Assembly: GCA_000711775.1 (NCBI GenBank)
Contig: ARYC01017977.1
Span: forward strand, 1-64,000
DNA length: 64,000 nt
Reading direction: 5' to 3'
Source: Oxytricha trifallax
Taxonomy: Eukaryota > Ciliophora > Spirotrichea > Sporadotrichida > Oxytrichidae
How positions within the stretch are numbered: position 1 is the stretch's first letter; each line of letters opens with the position of its first letter. Below are positions 24,958 through 37,341 of the stretch, piece after piece. Under the pieces are notes generated by a model that saw only the letters and a program-made list of their open reading frames with translations, made no database searches and was not told the origin of the DNA. The translations under genes and the position numbers were made by a program.

Positions 24958-27900
24958 ATGAAATCAATGAGACACTTTAATCCTATATAAGAATATTATA
25001 TTTTCCCTTTATCCCCGAATAACGGTTTTTTGTATTCATAAAAGTTAACTATACTCTTAAAAAATATTTACTTATAAAGCTTTTTCAAAAATATAATATC
25101 TTGGGATTTTGAAGAATTTAAATGGAAATGAGTTTTATAAAATTAATCATTAAGATTTCAAGCCTAAGATAAAACTAAAGCGTGAGGACGAAAGAGTGTT
25201 AGATAGTTCTAAATATTTTGATATCATTGAATGATTGATTAAATTATTAGTTTTTTTGATTTTATAATTTAATCTTATCAATAGCATTTCATACCCAAGT
25301 ATTTTATAGTTTCAAAAAAGTCGTTAAATTATTTCAAAATAATATTTCAATAAATTTATTTTAAATATATCATTTTAATAGAGAGTATATTGCTAAAATT
25401 AATTTCAAGGCAAAATGGAAAACAAATAAGGAAAATAACAGGATTCTTTCATTTAATCGAATGACAACTAAAACTTTCAAAGTTTTATAATTAAACCAGT
25501 TTAATAAGCGAAAATAGGTGTAAGATTTTACTTTTTATTTATTAGATTAATTATATAGTTCTCTGATTCCAAAGAAATGTTTGTAAATATTATATTATTT
25601 ATTTATTTATTTTTAAGAGGTGATCTAGTTTTTAGCAAGTGATGAAAAAGCTCTTAAAATTACTGAAAGAGAAGACACATATTTAAGCGATGGTAAAATA
25701 CAAAATAAATTTCTAATAATTTTTGCAATAGATGAGGGGCATCACAAACCAGCTATTTTAGACAATTATGCAAAGCTAAAGCTAAAAACAGCATCTCAAT
25801 CAATATAAAATGACCAAAATTATATCAGTTCGAGCAATTCATAGGTTAAAATGTCTTTTGTGAAGAGTCAAGTGAATAATTAACAATAAAACATCTAATA
25901 ATAGTAAAATATCACACCAATAATTTCTGAGCTGGACAAATCAAACTTTTAATTGTTTATGGGACCAATTCCCAAATCAATTTATGAGATATGTTTTATA
26001 TTAATAGGGTGTAATTCAAATTATTAAAAATATTAAGAAAAAAGAAAAGAAAATGTGCTAAAAAATCAAAGAATCTTCTTATAGATAGTAAATTTAAAAC
26101 TTTAAATTTAATGAAAATTATTTAAATAAATATAAAAATCTTCTATTTTACGAATACTTTTAAACCATTTAATTAATAGCCATTTAGCATGTGTCAATTG
26201 TTTTACTATAAGGATTTAATTAAATATAAAAATGATTTGAGTAATGCCTTAAACTGGCATGGACTCAAGTAATATTTCAGGGCCTTAGCACAACATGGTA
26301 TTCAATCAATCTTAAGTTTCAACAAATAGAAGTCCAAGTAGAATAGGTCATGGTCCTGGAGGCACAGGTCAAACTTTAGAAATATTGCCTTTAAAAAAGT
26401 TGGAATTGGATAATTTAACTGAGCAGCATTAATAAGTCCTAAGAGACACTTACAACTACTAAGAATCAGGTTTGATAAACATTCAGATTTCTCAGTAAAA
26501 TACGAACAATAATATCAAAATGACCTCATCAATCAGGAGTCATTCAAAGCTTAGCTAAAGTAAAAAGCCAAATGGCGGTAGAACTTTAGATTCTTAAAAC
26601 TTAAATAATGTTTCTATTTATTAACCTATGGCTAAACATATTCCTACAGATAACAGTTAAAATAGCAGCACACCTGTAGCATAAGTTATTAATCAAAAGG
26701 GTTAGAAAGTTTCCAAGGATTTTAAGGCTGCCTATAATATTACAGTTTTGGATTTGTATTTTTAAAGTAAAATAAAGATAAAAAACTAACAAATTAGTTT
26801 AGTATAGTTTTCCTTAATTTCTTTTAAATCATAACTTTTTCATACTAAGCCAAGACTATGTATTAACTTTCTTAATAATTTTAAATAATATTGTCACTAA
26901 ATGAAACCAAATATATTTTTATTTTAATTTGCATTTAACTTTTCATTATAAAACCCCATCTTTAAAACTTAATTTGATTACAGTATTTTAAACAGTATAT
27001 TTATATTCACAATAATTTAGCTAAGAATATCATAAAACAGGCTTTATTTGAGCATCAACCTGTAGGAGTAAAAGCTTTAATTTTAAGTTAAAAAGACGTG
27101 CATGAATTCGAAAAGCAATAAAATCTTAAGTATTTTAGCAAGCTCCAATAAGATTAAAATTCTCTGGGAAACATACAATAGAAACCACAAAACGATTAAT
27201 TAAAAATCAAAGTGTCTTAACTCATTAAAGAGGATGTGTAGAATTCTAAGAGATCAAAGAGGAGCTTAAATTAGTCTGTGTTAGAAAACGGAAAAGCTCA
27301 TCATGATTTGCTATATGAGAAGGGAGTTAAACACATAGAATATAAGAAAATTATTGCGATGAGTAATGAGACTGAATTGCAAGCATTATAAGAATGCTCA
27401 TTCAAGCCTTAACTAAAATCCAAAAGATAATAATAATAATAATAATAATAATTCTATGGCGAATTATATTTAATTAATTTTTTTATAATAAGTGACCTAA
27501 CAGTAAGATCTAATTGTTGTTAATCTACTTATGTTACTTTTTAATGACGGTATTTTATCTTCATTTCCTAAATTTCTTCTCATTTGAATATGATGGGTTT
27601 TAATATCAAACCAGTAAAAGTATAGAATGAGTAATAGAAGACGCAGCATGGATGAATTCTACTAAGATTAAATAAAAGTCCTTGAAACTAAAGCATTAAA
27701 AGTTTAGCAATAAAGAGACCTAGAAAATTAAGAATTCCATAAAATTAAAGATTAGGGTTAGGAAGTAGTGCAAAAAACTGAGAGATATTACAGCAAGTTA
27801 AAGTAGTCATTCATTCAAGAAAATAACGAAAGAAATACAAGCTAGGAAAACAGACATCAAAATAAAGAAAACGCTACTAAGAATTAATAAGAACTTCATG

Positions 27901-29674
27901 GATAAAATTTTAGTTTCAGACCTCAAATAAATGAAAAATCAAGAAGGATATAGAGGACTGCAAGCGTTGAAGATATTCTATATGATGATGCTTAAAACAG
28001 GATTTAGAAGAAACAAAGTTTTGCTTAGCACTATCAAAAAAACATATTGAAGTCTCCAAATTTCTCATTACAATAATCAGATAACTTCTTGGCATAGAGA
28101 TTAGAGCACGAGATTCAAGAGAATTTAATCAATTATGACCTAAAAGAGGAGCTAAACTTTAACAATTTCAAACTTCTATTAGAGAGTATGGGATACTATA
28201 CTGAATAAACTTTAGCACAGGTGAACTACATAAGAATGATAAATGAAAGAGCTGGGAAGAATTTGCAAACCTAAGATGAAATGCTTAAGAATGCTTTTAT
28301 TTTAATTGGCTAAGGAAAGCAAAAGGTTAATTTATTAGAATTTAAGGCTTTCATATTTGCTCTAAATAATCTCTACTTTGATTGGATGAGTTAAGATGCC
28401 CAAAGAGAGAAGTAAAATATCTCTCCATCGAAATCTTAAAGAAGTAATGAACAGTAGGCGGATAGAAGTCAAGGTTTTTAATAAGAAGCATAAAATGTAA
28501 AAGTCGCATCTATAAGTCTGGCAAATTAAAATGCCAGAACCTTTTACGTTTAAGATAAGTAATAATGTAAATCCTTAATTGTGAAGTTTTTGGAGTTTGT
28601 AGAGAACAGGAAGTCATACTTATAAGCAAAGTAGAAGTTTACTTTTTAACAGAAAAAGAATTCAATTTAAGAATAAAATAATCAGCAACTTCATCAATCA
28701 AGAATAATGATAAATGGTGCATCAAATAATATGGCATAACACTACTATTCCCATCTTTCTTAAGGTGATAGTTTCTAAGGCCATTCTCATGTTGACCTAC
28801 TTTTGCTTTAATAAGAAGAGTACAAGTAAAAACATGAGATGATGAGACGAGAATAAGATATGCAAGAAATGCAAGAGTGCAGTTTTCATCCATAAACTCT
28901 AAATCACATATCATCTAGAGGAGGCAATAATCATAATCAATCAGTTTAAAGTATGAATAAAAATTCTTCAAGGTTAAATACTAAGAGAGGAAGTATGGAG
29001 ATATCAAATAATTAGAAACTATTGCAAGGCCCTCCTTCAAATGCAACTTAATATGTACTTAATAATTTATACAAGCATAGACCTAACAATCAAAAACCTC
29101 AGAGAGAAACTAATGATATTGAGTATGAAAATTAGAAATAAGAGTGTACATTTAGACCAAATTCAAGACTAAGAACTTCAAATTAAACAAACAATTAACC
29201 CTCTAAAACCTAGTCATAAATGAATCACCAAAAGCTTTAACCTGCAAAATTACCAATTTAAAAGTAGAGTTAAAATCAATTACAATCACATGAATCTTTG
29301 GATTAATTACTTGAGCCTTACTGCATGGAAGTGTCTTAAAATTTACTTGATAGTAAGATTTCATATAGCTTTTACTAATTTTTGTATTATAGAAACGCTT
29401 ATCGAGCAAAGTGTCATATCATCATAAGACGATAGGAACCCGATTTTATTGCTAGACGTAAACCTTGGGAATGATGAAATGTCTAGAATCATTATTTTTG
29501 AAGGGGATAATGCACAAGACGTCGCAGATAATTTCTGCAGAGATAATTGTAAGTTAAATTTAGTTTTTATATATTTTTTCAGAACTTGATGAAAAGAAGA
29601 AGGCAAAACTCCTTAATATCATTCAAGCATAGATGAATACTATTTTACCTAAAATTGATGAAGAAAATGAATGA
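24958..29674 (+). CDS. Large coiled-coil protein with F-x-P repeats and a C-terminal conserved domain
   Basis: A series of plus-strand coding blocks (about 24958-25240, 25390-25980, 26250-26760, 27000-27455, 27620-29350, 29393-29674) ending at UGA 29672-29674. Features are repeated ECSFKPQ/ECSFHPQT/ECTFRPN motifs, common in ciliate axonemal proteins, then a helical domain at 28140-28400 (NFNNFKLLLESMGYY). The compact C-terminal module LLLDVNLGNDEMSRIIIFEG is followed by an acidic end. Two clear GT-AG introns lie at about 29350-29392 and 29555-29581. An eight-codon UAA run encodes poly-Gln at 27428-27451. The start and several IES borders are uncertain, and the 24958-25240 block could belong to another gene. 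Function unknown; I infer a cytoskeletal or ciliary role. Confidence 0.6.
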
Positions 29675-29868
29675 TTAAAATTAATGTTGCATTTATTTAG
29701 ACATGATAAAATTACTTTAAAATTTTGGTTTAAATATTCCTATCAATTATAAATTATTTCATGGATTTATAATTGTTAGAAGTTATAGCAATGAAATTTG
29801 AGTGAAATGACTTATTTAAATTGGATTCTTTCTTATTAATAATAAATAATATAGCTAAACAAATAAAT

Positions 29869-30806
29869 ATGACCGACATCGCTCAAATTGCAATTCAAGC
29901 TTTGCAAACTCAATCAGACCTTATTCCCATCAGCAGCGACATGATTGCTCAAATCCTTATTAATCAATTGGCTGTTGCAACTACCACCATCCAAAATGAT
30001 TAAAATAAATCATTAATTTTAATTAAATAAAGCTAAATATGCTCTCCAATTAGCTTTCAGAGGTGCCACCGCTGGTACATCTGCCTTAGCTATGATGTAC
30101 TCCTTATACACCCTCTTCATGGCGTATGATCTATTCTGTCATTTCTAATCTTAACTTTTATTGATTGAAATTAAACCTAATGATACTTATGAGATATGAT
30201 TCTTTAACTTTTATAGATTCAACCCAACTTTCACTCACGACGGCAACCCAATTCTTTCAGCCTTTATATACAAATAAAACTAATTTAACTTGACAAATAA
30301 TAATTTCAGTCTTTGATCAAGTTAGAGACAAACTTTACAACCAAATTATTTGGATCAGCACCCCATACCTCTACTATGCTCTTCAGAACACCCTCTTCGT
30401 TAGCAGAGCAAACACCATCTCTGTTATGGGAGCAGACACCACTCAACTCGATAGACACCTTCAATACTTAATTCATTATTTATTATTAAATTTCTTAAAA
30501 ACTTATACACCTCGGCTTCCAAGGTTTCTGTGCTATCGTTTACTACTTCTTCTACAAGGATACTTTCGGTCTTGGTGACATCATTAAAGAATAATTATTA
30601 TTATTAATAATTTTCGATTACAATATTCTTTTATTTGTGAGCTCTCATCTGAATGGGTTAACATGTTCTTGACTGCCTTAGTTACCCATTAAATTTATAA
30701 ATATTTTTAAGAGTTTATAATCGCAATAGAAATCTCTTTATTATACAATTTTGTTACCACCGTTCCCTTGACTGGCTTGAAATACTACCATTACCTTCTT
30801 TCATGA
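29869..30806 (+). CDS. Hydrophobic protein of unknown function split by several small IESs
   Basis: Starts at ATG 29869 (MTDIAQIAIQALQTQ) and ends at UGA 30804-30806. Six coding blocks of 50-170 bases are separated by AT-rich inserts of 35-95 bases. One is a probable intron (30124-30216, GTATGA...TTATAG). The others are bounded by short repeats and not GT-AG: AC near 30469/30508, GA near 30591/30640 and ATT near 30690/30753. Joined in frame, the protein has several aromatic-rich membrane-like helices (for example FQGFCAIVYYFFYKDTFG). About 210-220 residues. Codon use is much more GC-rich than the inserts, as in highly expressed genes. No family recognised; a mitochondrial or membrane role is only a guess. 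Confidence 0.65.
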
Positions 30807-31347
30807 ACAGCCCCACTAATTTGAAGAAATCAGATGTGCTAATCTTTTCTTCAACTCTTAACAACTTAGAAATGATAAGCTTTATGGAATTATTGTTTAC
30901 ATTTTAATATATTCAAACAAAAATATTCACTTCAAATATAGCTAATCTTCAATTCAATAAACGTTACTAAATATTTTAAAATAATAATATAAATATCACA
31001 TTGAATATTATTTCTAGTTTCATCAAATTCACTACATAAAATGGAGTTACTTTAAGTATAAATCACTAATTTAATATAAACCTTTATATGGTTACAACTT
31101 ATATTTGGATTGTATAGAAATTTGAAAATAAAATCTCTTAAATATTTAAGCATTTATACATACAAACATTTCTTAGAATTTTAAAGATAACTGTAATATG
31201 CACTCTTCTATCTCTTAATCTTTTTATTGTACTTAAATTGCGTTTAATGATAATTTTCGTAGATTTAGCAGTGGTAAATTTAAGCATTATATTGATATTT
31301 TATTTAATTTTCTTTCACCCACTCTGTGAGACTAAACTATACTTTAT
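30807..31347. other. AT-rich intergenic DNA
   Basis: About 540 AT-rich bases between convergently arranged genes. No coding or repeat structure supported. Confidence 0.5.
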
Positions 31348-32358
31348 TCATCTTGTGACAATTTTTTGTTATTGCATGATTTTCTATTACTCCTAAGAGA
31401 GTGTTCTAAAGAATTCAATCTTTTCTTTATTGGGAGGTTTCCACTGATAGTTTGACTTGAAAGTGCTTCTGAGATGTGTTTCAATTTCAACATTGAAAGC
31501 CTAGGGCTTGACCATTGCATAGGGAGCGTTATAAACACCTGGGATAGCTTTTGTTGAGCATAAATGATGCAAATTTCCAGCTAGTTCAGCAAATTCAGTG
31601 CGAGCTGTTGCCTCTTAACGCTTTTGCTCTTCAAGGGAGAGGTGTTTAGAGTAATCCTCGAGCTTCTTGCGAACTTCCTCATTCTATAAGTGTAAGAATT
31701 AAAAATAAGAAAGTTTGAGTTACCTTTTCTTGGACGTGATTTAGGTAATTTTTACGAGCGTAGAAATCGTGCTCGTATTTCCTGCTGTAGTAACCACGGT
31801 AGCTATAAAATAATTAATAAGCCTGAAACAAAAGAAGAAATAGTTAGAGAGCGTTTTCACTCTCTCCAGATAATTGATAGTTCCCAAGTATTTTTATTTT
31901 GTTATCTTATTTTAATTCAGAAACTGTTGAGTGCAATAATGACTCCCCAAATACTCTACCCTTCAATTTAACTTACTATTTCTAAATAATTTTAGCCATT
32001 TCATGAAAGAAAGCCATCTGCTTCCCTCTCTTATCCTGCTCTTGTTTTCTAAAGAATACTTTCCTTCCATATATGTAACCCTTGAACACCCGTTATATAA
32101 GTCTGCAACTTTTCAAAATAGTTTGATAATGCCACTTAACTTTAAGCATTCTCCAGTTCTTTTAAATATCGATAGCTGCTTATTTCTCTTTCTCTCGGTA
32201 CTTCTCGGTCTCTCTAATTTATTAAAGATTATTGACCCTTAATTTCTGGGAAATATTCAAATTTTGACTAAAAAATTATATACTTACATGAGTGCTTCAT
32301 AATAAGCATCAATAACTTCTTGCTTGCGATTTTAACGCTGCTACAAGAACAAAGCCAT
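31348..32358 (-). CDS. SPATA17: SPATA17-like IQ-motif protein
   Basis: ATG 32358 to UGA 31350-31348. The N-terminal block (MALFLQQRQNRKQEVIDAY) is followed by IQ calmodulin-binding motifs (AIDIQKNWRMLKVKW, RLIQRVFKGYIYGRK, MAKIIQK...YRGYYSRKYEHDF). The diagnostic stretch HLCSTKAIPGVYNAPYAM corresponds to LLSTKQIPGIYNSPF of vertebrate SPATA17, preceded by the same kind of E/K-rich helix. The C-terminus ends with QWKPPNKEKIEFFRTLS. At least three interruptions occur: a GTAAGT intron after 'EALM' (about 32288-32240), an insert at 31990-31810, and one at 31735-31690. SPATA17 family proteins are ciliary/flagellar and bind calmodulin through their IQ repeats. Confidence 0.85.
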
Positions 32359-32564
32359 TTCTTAATATAAATTGTTTATAATGCAAATTTATTTCTAATT
32401 AAATTATACTCTTACTAATCGAGTGAAAGTTATATTAATCAAATAAATTAATAATTGTCTCTGAAATTTTTTTAATGGAAAAATCAAGGCCCTCGTTAAC
32501 AACCAAGTAACAAGTTAGTGACAACCAACCTACTCAATTAATTTCAGAGAGGGATTAGTATACA

Positions 32565-34703
32565 ATGGAAAGATAGAAGTTAGAATCAAATTTAAAATAA
32601 ATTTCTCAACACATTCAAGAAATGCAACAGCAGTCTTAACTTGAAATTGATGCTTAAAATTCAATTGAGAGACCTCAAAATTAAGTAAGTTAGTATAATA
32701 ATGGCAATTTTTTACTCATAATTTACTTTTAAATTTTGCCTCCAAATTGTTTCTGCTATAGTAAAAGAAAAAATAATAGCTAAAGTTTTATTTTTTAATC
32801 TATCGGTATTTAGCAATAATGTTTATAGGTTGCATTAGAATCTTCCAGGAAATATTAAATATAATAAAAGTATAACTAAATGCAAGGTGGTGGCTCAATA
32901 AGTTAATGTGAAAATGTGTAAAATGATGGCGGCTTGGCAGATGCTTAAAGACAAGGATTTAACGGAACAATGACAGGGAACTAGTAAAGGAGGAGGAAAA
33001 AACGCAATAGAGAGATTAGCATGAGTGACGTAATGCCTAAATTTGAGAACACTCAATCTATGTTAGAGACAACTAATCCTATGAAGAATTATAATGCTTT
33101 AAATCGTAATGCAAAAGTGCATTCTAAGTTTTAAAAAAATGAAACTTTGCTAGTTAATCAAACTCTATTAATTTTTATACACAAGCACTGTATACAATAC
33201 TTTGTACGGGGCTGGAGTGAATCATTAAAAAATGAATTTTGTCACTTTTATCAGGATATATCCAAGTATCGAAGAATTTAGTTTCATCGGATTCTTCACT
33301 GCAATTGATGTGATGACGATTAGACTTCTATGCAGAGACTGCGCAATTGTTTTTAATGAAGATTTACAGTATAACGTAATTAGAATGGGCAATTTGGATG
33401 ACTAAATAAGAATAAATTTTTGGGTTTTTCAGGCACCATTTTTTGAGTAGATAGTTTTATTTTTACTAATGCTCTTATAGAATTGAGAATGAATTGAAGA
33501 AGCTATTAAACCTAGGCTCTATTTTTGCAAATGTGTATGATCATTTGAAATAGATGCAGATACAGGATCCAGTACCAAAATCAATCTAAAACTAAATTTT
33601 GATGTAAGTTTTAATTACTAATCAATTTTCACTTCAGAGACCTGTAGAGGACTAGAGATCCAATAACCGGTAAAATAGTTTCTTAAGGGGATAGTAAGAA
33701 ACTGTTTCACATTTTACAGACAATAGCCTTTTTACTTCCTGATATGGCTTATTGCCAAGGCATGAATTTTATTGCGGCAGTTCTTTACACATACCTTAAA
33801 GATGAAGAATTAACTTTTGACATTTTCCTTTCCTTACTTGCCCAGAAAGAATTGAAACCCCTATATATAAATGGAGTTCCAGAGTATCACCTCAGAAATT
33901 TCATGTTAGACTAATTGATTAAACAGCACTTGCCAGATTTATTCTATCATTTCAGAAGGCTTGATTTGAAAATTGAAGTCATTACTGGTTAGTGGCTTAT
34001 GACTTTCTTTTGTGGATATTTTAACTATGAAAGTATCCTGATGATAATAGACAACTTTTTTATCGTAAGTTGCATATTTTTGATAATAAGTCTATCTATA
34101 GGATGATTGGCTTGCTATTTTTCGAATATCATTAGCTCTATTGAACATGTTTAAAGATGAAATATTATCTTTAAATGACATAGCTTATGTAGCTTCATTT
34201 TTCTAGTAACTCAAAGAGAAAACTGAAACTATACCCATATTAGAGCTCCTTTATGACTCACTACAATTCAATATAAACGATGACCACCTTGACATTCATT
34301 TTTTTACTAGTCTTTTTATTATAAATGCTTCATTCTTGAGAGCTAATATTTTGTGGAATAAGCTCAAAAGAAGTTAAGAGAAGATCCTTCGAAATGGGAT
34401 TAAAGTGAATCACAATTCCTAAATTAGATAACCAATTTTGTTAAGAAATCTGAGCCGGCTTTAAGAAAAGAAATATCAAATTTGCAAAAGAAACTTATTA
34501 TGGTTGATCATGACCTTAAGAAATAAGTATAAATTGCATCAATGTCAAAAATGGAATATGAATAAAACCCCTTTGCAGAAAATTAGTCATGGATTCGAAT
34601 TAATAAATTGAATGAAAATCAAATTCATTTTATCTTAAATACCTTAAATCTTTAAATAAAAGAATTTATTTAATAGTTATATTTGAAATCCCATAATAAT
34701 TGA
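32565..34703 (+). CDS. TBC-domain Rab GTPase-activating protein
   Basis: Starts at ATG 32565 with a Gln-rich coiled N-terminus, then an unstructured region. The TBC domain follows: the arginine-finger block appears as DLQRTRDP directly after a GTAAGT...CAG intron (about 33604-33638), and the glutamine finger as MAYCQGMNFIAA. Downstream are KELKPLYINGVPEYHL and the W-L-M-T-F-F region. A second clean intron lies at about 34060-34101. GAPs of this type stimulate Rab GTP hydrolysis using both fingers, and both are present here. Near 34320-34360 the frame shifts by one into a coiled-coil tail (EPALRKEISNLQKKL) that ends at UGA 34701-34703. A small IES or an assembly error could explain the shift. 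Confidence 0.88.
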
Positions 34704-35335
34704 CTTATCAATTTTCTTTATCTCAAATTTATTAATTAAAATAAAAAATATATAAAAAAATAAATTGTTTAAAGAGTCTTGTTGACTTAAATTATTACAT
34801 ATAGTTTACAATTATTAAATTCTAACTATTCATAAATAAGTTTTGTTTGTTAGAAATAAACACTTCAAAATTTTAATAAAAGTATTTATTAAAAGACAGA
34901 AGCTGCTTTTTTTAATAATCCCAAAATTAAAAATCAAGATTATTACAACAATAAATAAAAACAGTATGATTAAGCCCATATTTTTTAATTTTTAAAAATA
35001 TAAAATATTGATGCTGCATTAGAAATTTTTCTGAGACATATTAATTTATTTTAAATAACTTTGATTTATCTTTTTTCCTTAAGTTTCTAGCTATATAAAA
35101 TATTTTCATTTATAGATATATTCATTAGAGCAATCGAGGTTTAGGCTCAAGAAATTAAAGATCACATTTTTGAGAAGAAAAACATTCTCTATGTGACCTA
35201 CACAACACTCAAGAGAGATATTCATACTAGAAAATAAACGCACAAGATGACCATTCTTGCGTATAATTGAAAAATTTTAATTAAAATACTATATGCTTTT
35301 CATGATAAATCTTAAAGAAAAGAAGAGATTAGACC
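34704..35335. other. AT-rich intergenic DNA with one coding-like block
   Basis: Mostly AT-rich. A plus-strand stretch at about 35116-35270 reads as about 50 codons of ordinary protein (for example EIKDHIFEKKNILYVTYTT) before a UGA, with higher GC than its flanks. It may be an upstream exon or MDS of the next gene, or a stray MDS. I could not join it convincingly. Confidence 0.4.
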
Positions 35336-35883
35336 ATGAGTGCATCTGTGGACTACAATGGAATAACAGAGGAAGACTAAGAGCCAGACGAAAGAGAGTT
35401 CTAAGATGCTTATTCTTAAAACCAACCAAAGCCGAAAGATGATTGGAATTAAACTTTAACATACAATCAATTCTTTATTATTGTGTTTATTGAAAGTTTT
35501 ATCAATCGCACATAGTAATTGAAAAAGTTGAGAACATCCCACCACCCAAACAAAATAATCGTCCCTTGAACACAGAAGCCTTCGACCCAAAAAAGAACGC
35601 AAAAGAAATCAAGGAATTAGAAATGGATGTACAGAGAATAGAACACAGAATGAAAGAAAATGAGTATATGTGCAATATGTATGAGGGCACATTCCTAGAA
35701 AAGAGGCAAATATATGACCATGAGAAAATTAAAAATGATGCATTGCAGGAAATGAAAGACAAAGTCATGTAGCAAATTAATGGAATGATGATGGCGTTTG
35801 AAGCTAGCAAAATGCAAAAAATACAATTTTACGCTGAGTACCTAAGGGAAAAGTACAGAGATATGTACAAAATCGAATTTTGA
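35336..35883 (+). CDS. Coiled-coil protein, unknown
   Basis: ATG 35336 (MSASVDYNGITEEDQEPDE) to UGA 35881-35883. An acidic N-terminus is followed by an insert of about 55 bases (about 35460-35515, ending ...CACATAG, probably an intron) and a Lys/Glu/Met-rich helical region with heptad character (AKEIKELEMDVQRIEHRMKE). About 160 residues. It has no recognised domain. It lies tail to tail with CFAP20 copy B, only 110 bases apart. It may extend upstream into the 35116-35270 block. Confidence 0.6.
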
Positions 35884-35993
35884 TAAGAAATAATTGAGAA
35901 TATAACTTAAATAGTCTGTATATTATAGTTTGAATAGAATTATTTTAATTTTTACATAGACTTTAATTTCTTAAATACATTATAAATTGATAA

Positions 35994-36689
35994 TCACATT
36001 TGCTGTGTTTTTCCAGCAACTGGCAAGAAGAGCTTGAATTCTGGAGGGAGCTCGTCTTCGGTGTAGAGTCTGTCTGAGAAATATATTCTTCTGATTCTGC
36101 AGTTGGCGTGTATTTGGACTCTGAGATGTTTGTTACAAAAAAGAAATAAATTACCTGAGCGTTTCAATATAGTTTGTTCCGTAGGCTCTTCTGGTGAAGT
36201 CAGACAAGTTGAATTGAATTTAATTCCATCCCTCGTCCAGCCTCATGGGCATTGTGCAAATGAAGGGTTTCACTCTGGTGGTGCTCTGGTAATTCGATGC
36301 TCTAAATCTTCTTCTCACATTCTTGTCGTCGAGCACCTGCACTTCGAAAGTGAAATACTTTTTCAACTACACAGGGGTATTAACACAAATCGGGATGACT
36401 TACGTTTTTAATGATCATAACGAGGAAGGGCAGTTTGATTCCGAGAGTTTTGTTTGCATCAGCAGGGCAAGTTATGTAATTTGTGGAGACGTTAGTGCCC
36501 ATGATTTCGAGGACTGAACTCTGGATGTCGGGGTCAGTGATTCTCTTGATGTGTCCATTTCTAACTGACTTGTCCCAGATTTGCAATGGCTTTGAGCTAT
36601 ACTTTAATTTAGAATACACGTTATTAATATACTTACCCAATCGAATATAAGATTGACAAGAAGCCAGATTGGAAAGTGTTTTTGAACAT
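35994..36689 (-). CDS. CFAP20: CFAP20 (BUG22/GTL3), copy B
   Basis: ATG 36689 to UGA 35996-35994. Three GT-AG introns (40, 37 and 34 bases) leave 194 codons, against 193 in the human protein. Residues such as [20 protein letters not shown] and [19 protein letters not shown] are nearly identical to CFAP20 across eukaryotes. CFAP20 is an inner-junction protein of the axonemal doublet, needed for ciliary motility and tubulin modification. This copy is an inverted near-duplicate of 47159-47854: exons differ at few sites, apparently silent where I compared them (for example CAG to UAG, TCC to TCG), and introns 1 and 3 are almost identical, but intron 2 is clearly diverged. It contains no IES. It is intact and reads as functional. 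Confidence 0.96.
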
Positions 36690-36786
36690 TTTTTTCTTAA
36701 ATAAATTATATAAATAAAATTCCAATAATTTAAAACAGCATTTCTACAAAAGATGTGTAACATTGAATCTTAATATTAACTATTTA

Positions 36787-37341
36787 TCATTAGGATTTAT
36801 TATAACCTTATTAGACAATATAAGAGTAATATTACATAGTGACTCTGCCATCTCTATTCAAGTCAATCATGTTATAAATTTCTTCAGTTATTTGTGGATC
36901 AAATCTTCCTTCTTTAGACTATAAACATTTTATTTTGGCTGATTATTTTACCTTCTTGTCTAAGAATTATAATTACTTTTTTGCTATATGTTAAATTTAT
37001 TTTGAATTCCTGGAGCTCCTCAAGAGTCACAAGTCCATCCTGATTGAGATCAAGCTAATCAAATTCCTTCTGCAGTCTCTCTTTAACAGCGTCAAATTCT
37101 CTTTATTTTTCAATTTGAGTCTTGGCAGTGTTTACAGTTCCGAATCTCTCCTTGAACATCTGATTGGGGTCACCGACCATTGAGGCTCTAGATGCTCCAT
37201 AACCTCCAGCATTAGGTGCATTAAAGATTAATTTATTGAAATTCGTACAATATATAGATAAATTTAAGCATAGCCTCTAGATTGCCCTCTGGACTAGGGT
37301 CTTGGCGAGGCAGTGGGTGGAATCAAAAGATTAAGGTTCAT
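36787..37341 (-). CDS. EF-hand calcium-binding protein
   Basis: ATG 37341 (MNLNLLIPPTASPRP) to UGA 36789-36787. After a Ser/Arg/Gly-rich start and an insert at about 37265-37215 comes a helix (FGTVNTAKTQIEKQREFD). A full EF-hand loop DLNQDGLVTLEE follows (D-x-N-x-D-G-x-V-x-x-x-E). A second loop near the end (IDLNRDGRVTM) lacks its final Glu before the frame leaves conserved sequence. Inserts separate the two halves (about 37005-36905). The second hand is therefore truncated, or its remainder lies in another MDS. Calcium sensor of unknown partner, in a neighbourhood of ciliary genes. Confidence 0.7.

Noticed and set aside
27428..27451. TAA repeat as a non-coding microsatellite
   Set aside because: Both flanks are coding in the same frame under the UAA=Gln code, so it is more simply a poly-Gln tract.
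35502..35810. 102-codon minus-strand ORF
   Set aside because: Antisense of the Lys/Glu-rich coiled-coil gene at 35336-35883. The plus frame has the better start, acidic N-terminus and UGA.
36103..36517. Plus-strand ORFs of 64-102 codons over CFAP20 copy B, and the mirrored minus-strand ORFs at 47331-47745
   Set aside because: Antisense shadows of the CFAP20 exons; they occur at both copies only because the DNA is nearly identical.
36380..36763. 127-codon minus-strand ORF overlapping CFAP20 copy B
   Set aside because: It is CFAP20 exon 2 read together with intron and upstream sequence. The real gene uses the GT-AG introns and starts at 36689.
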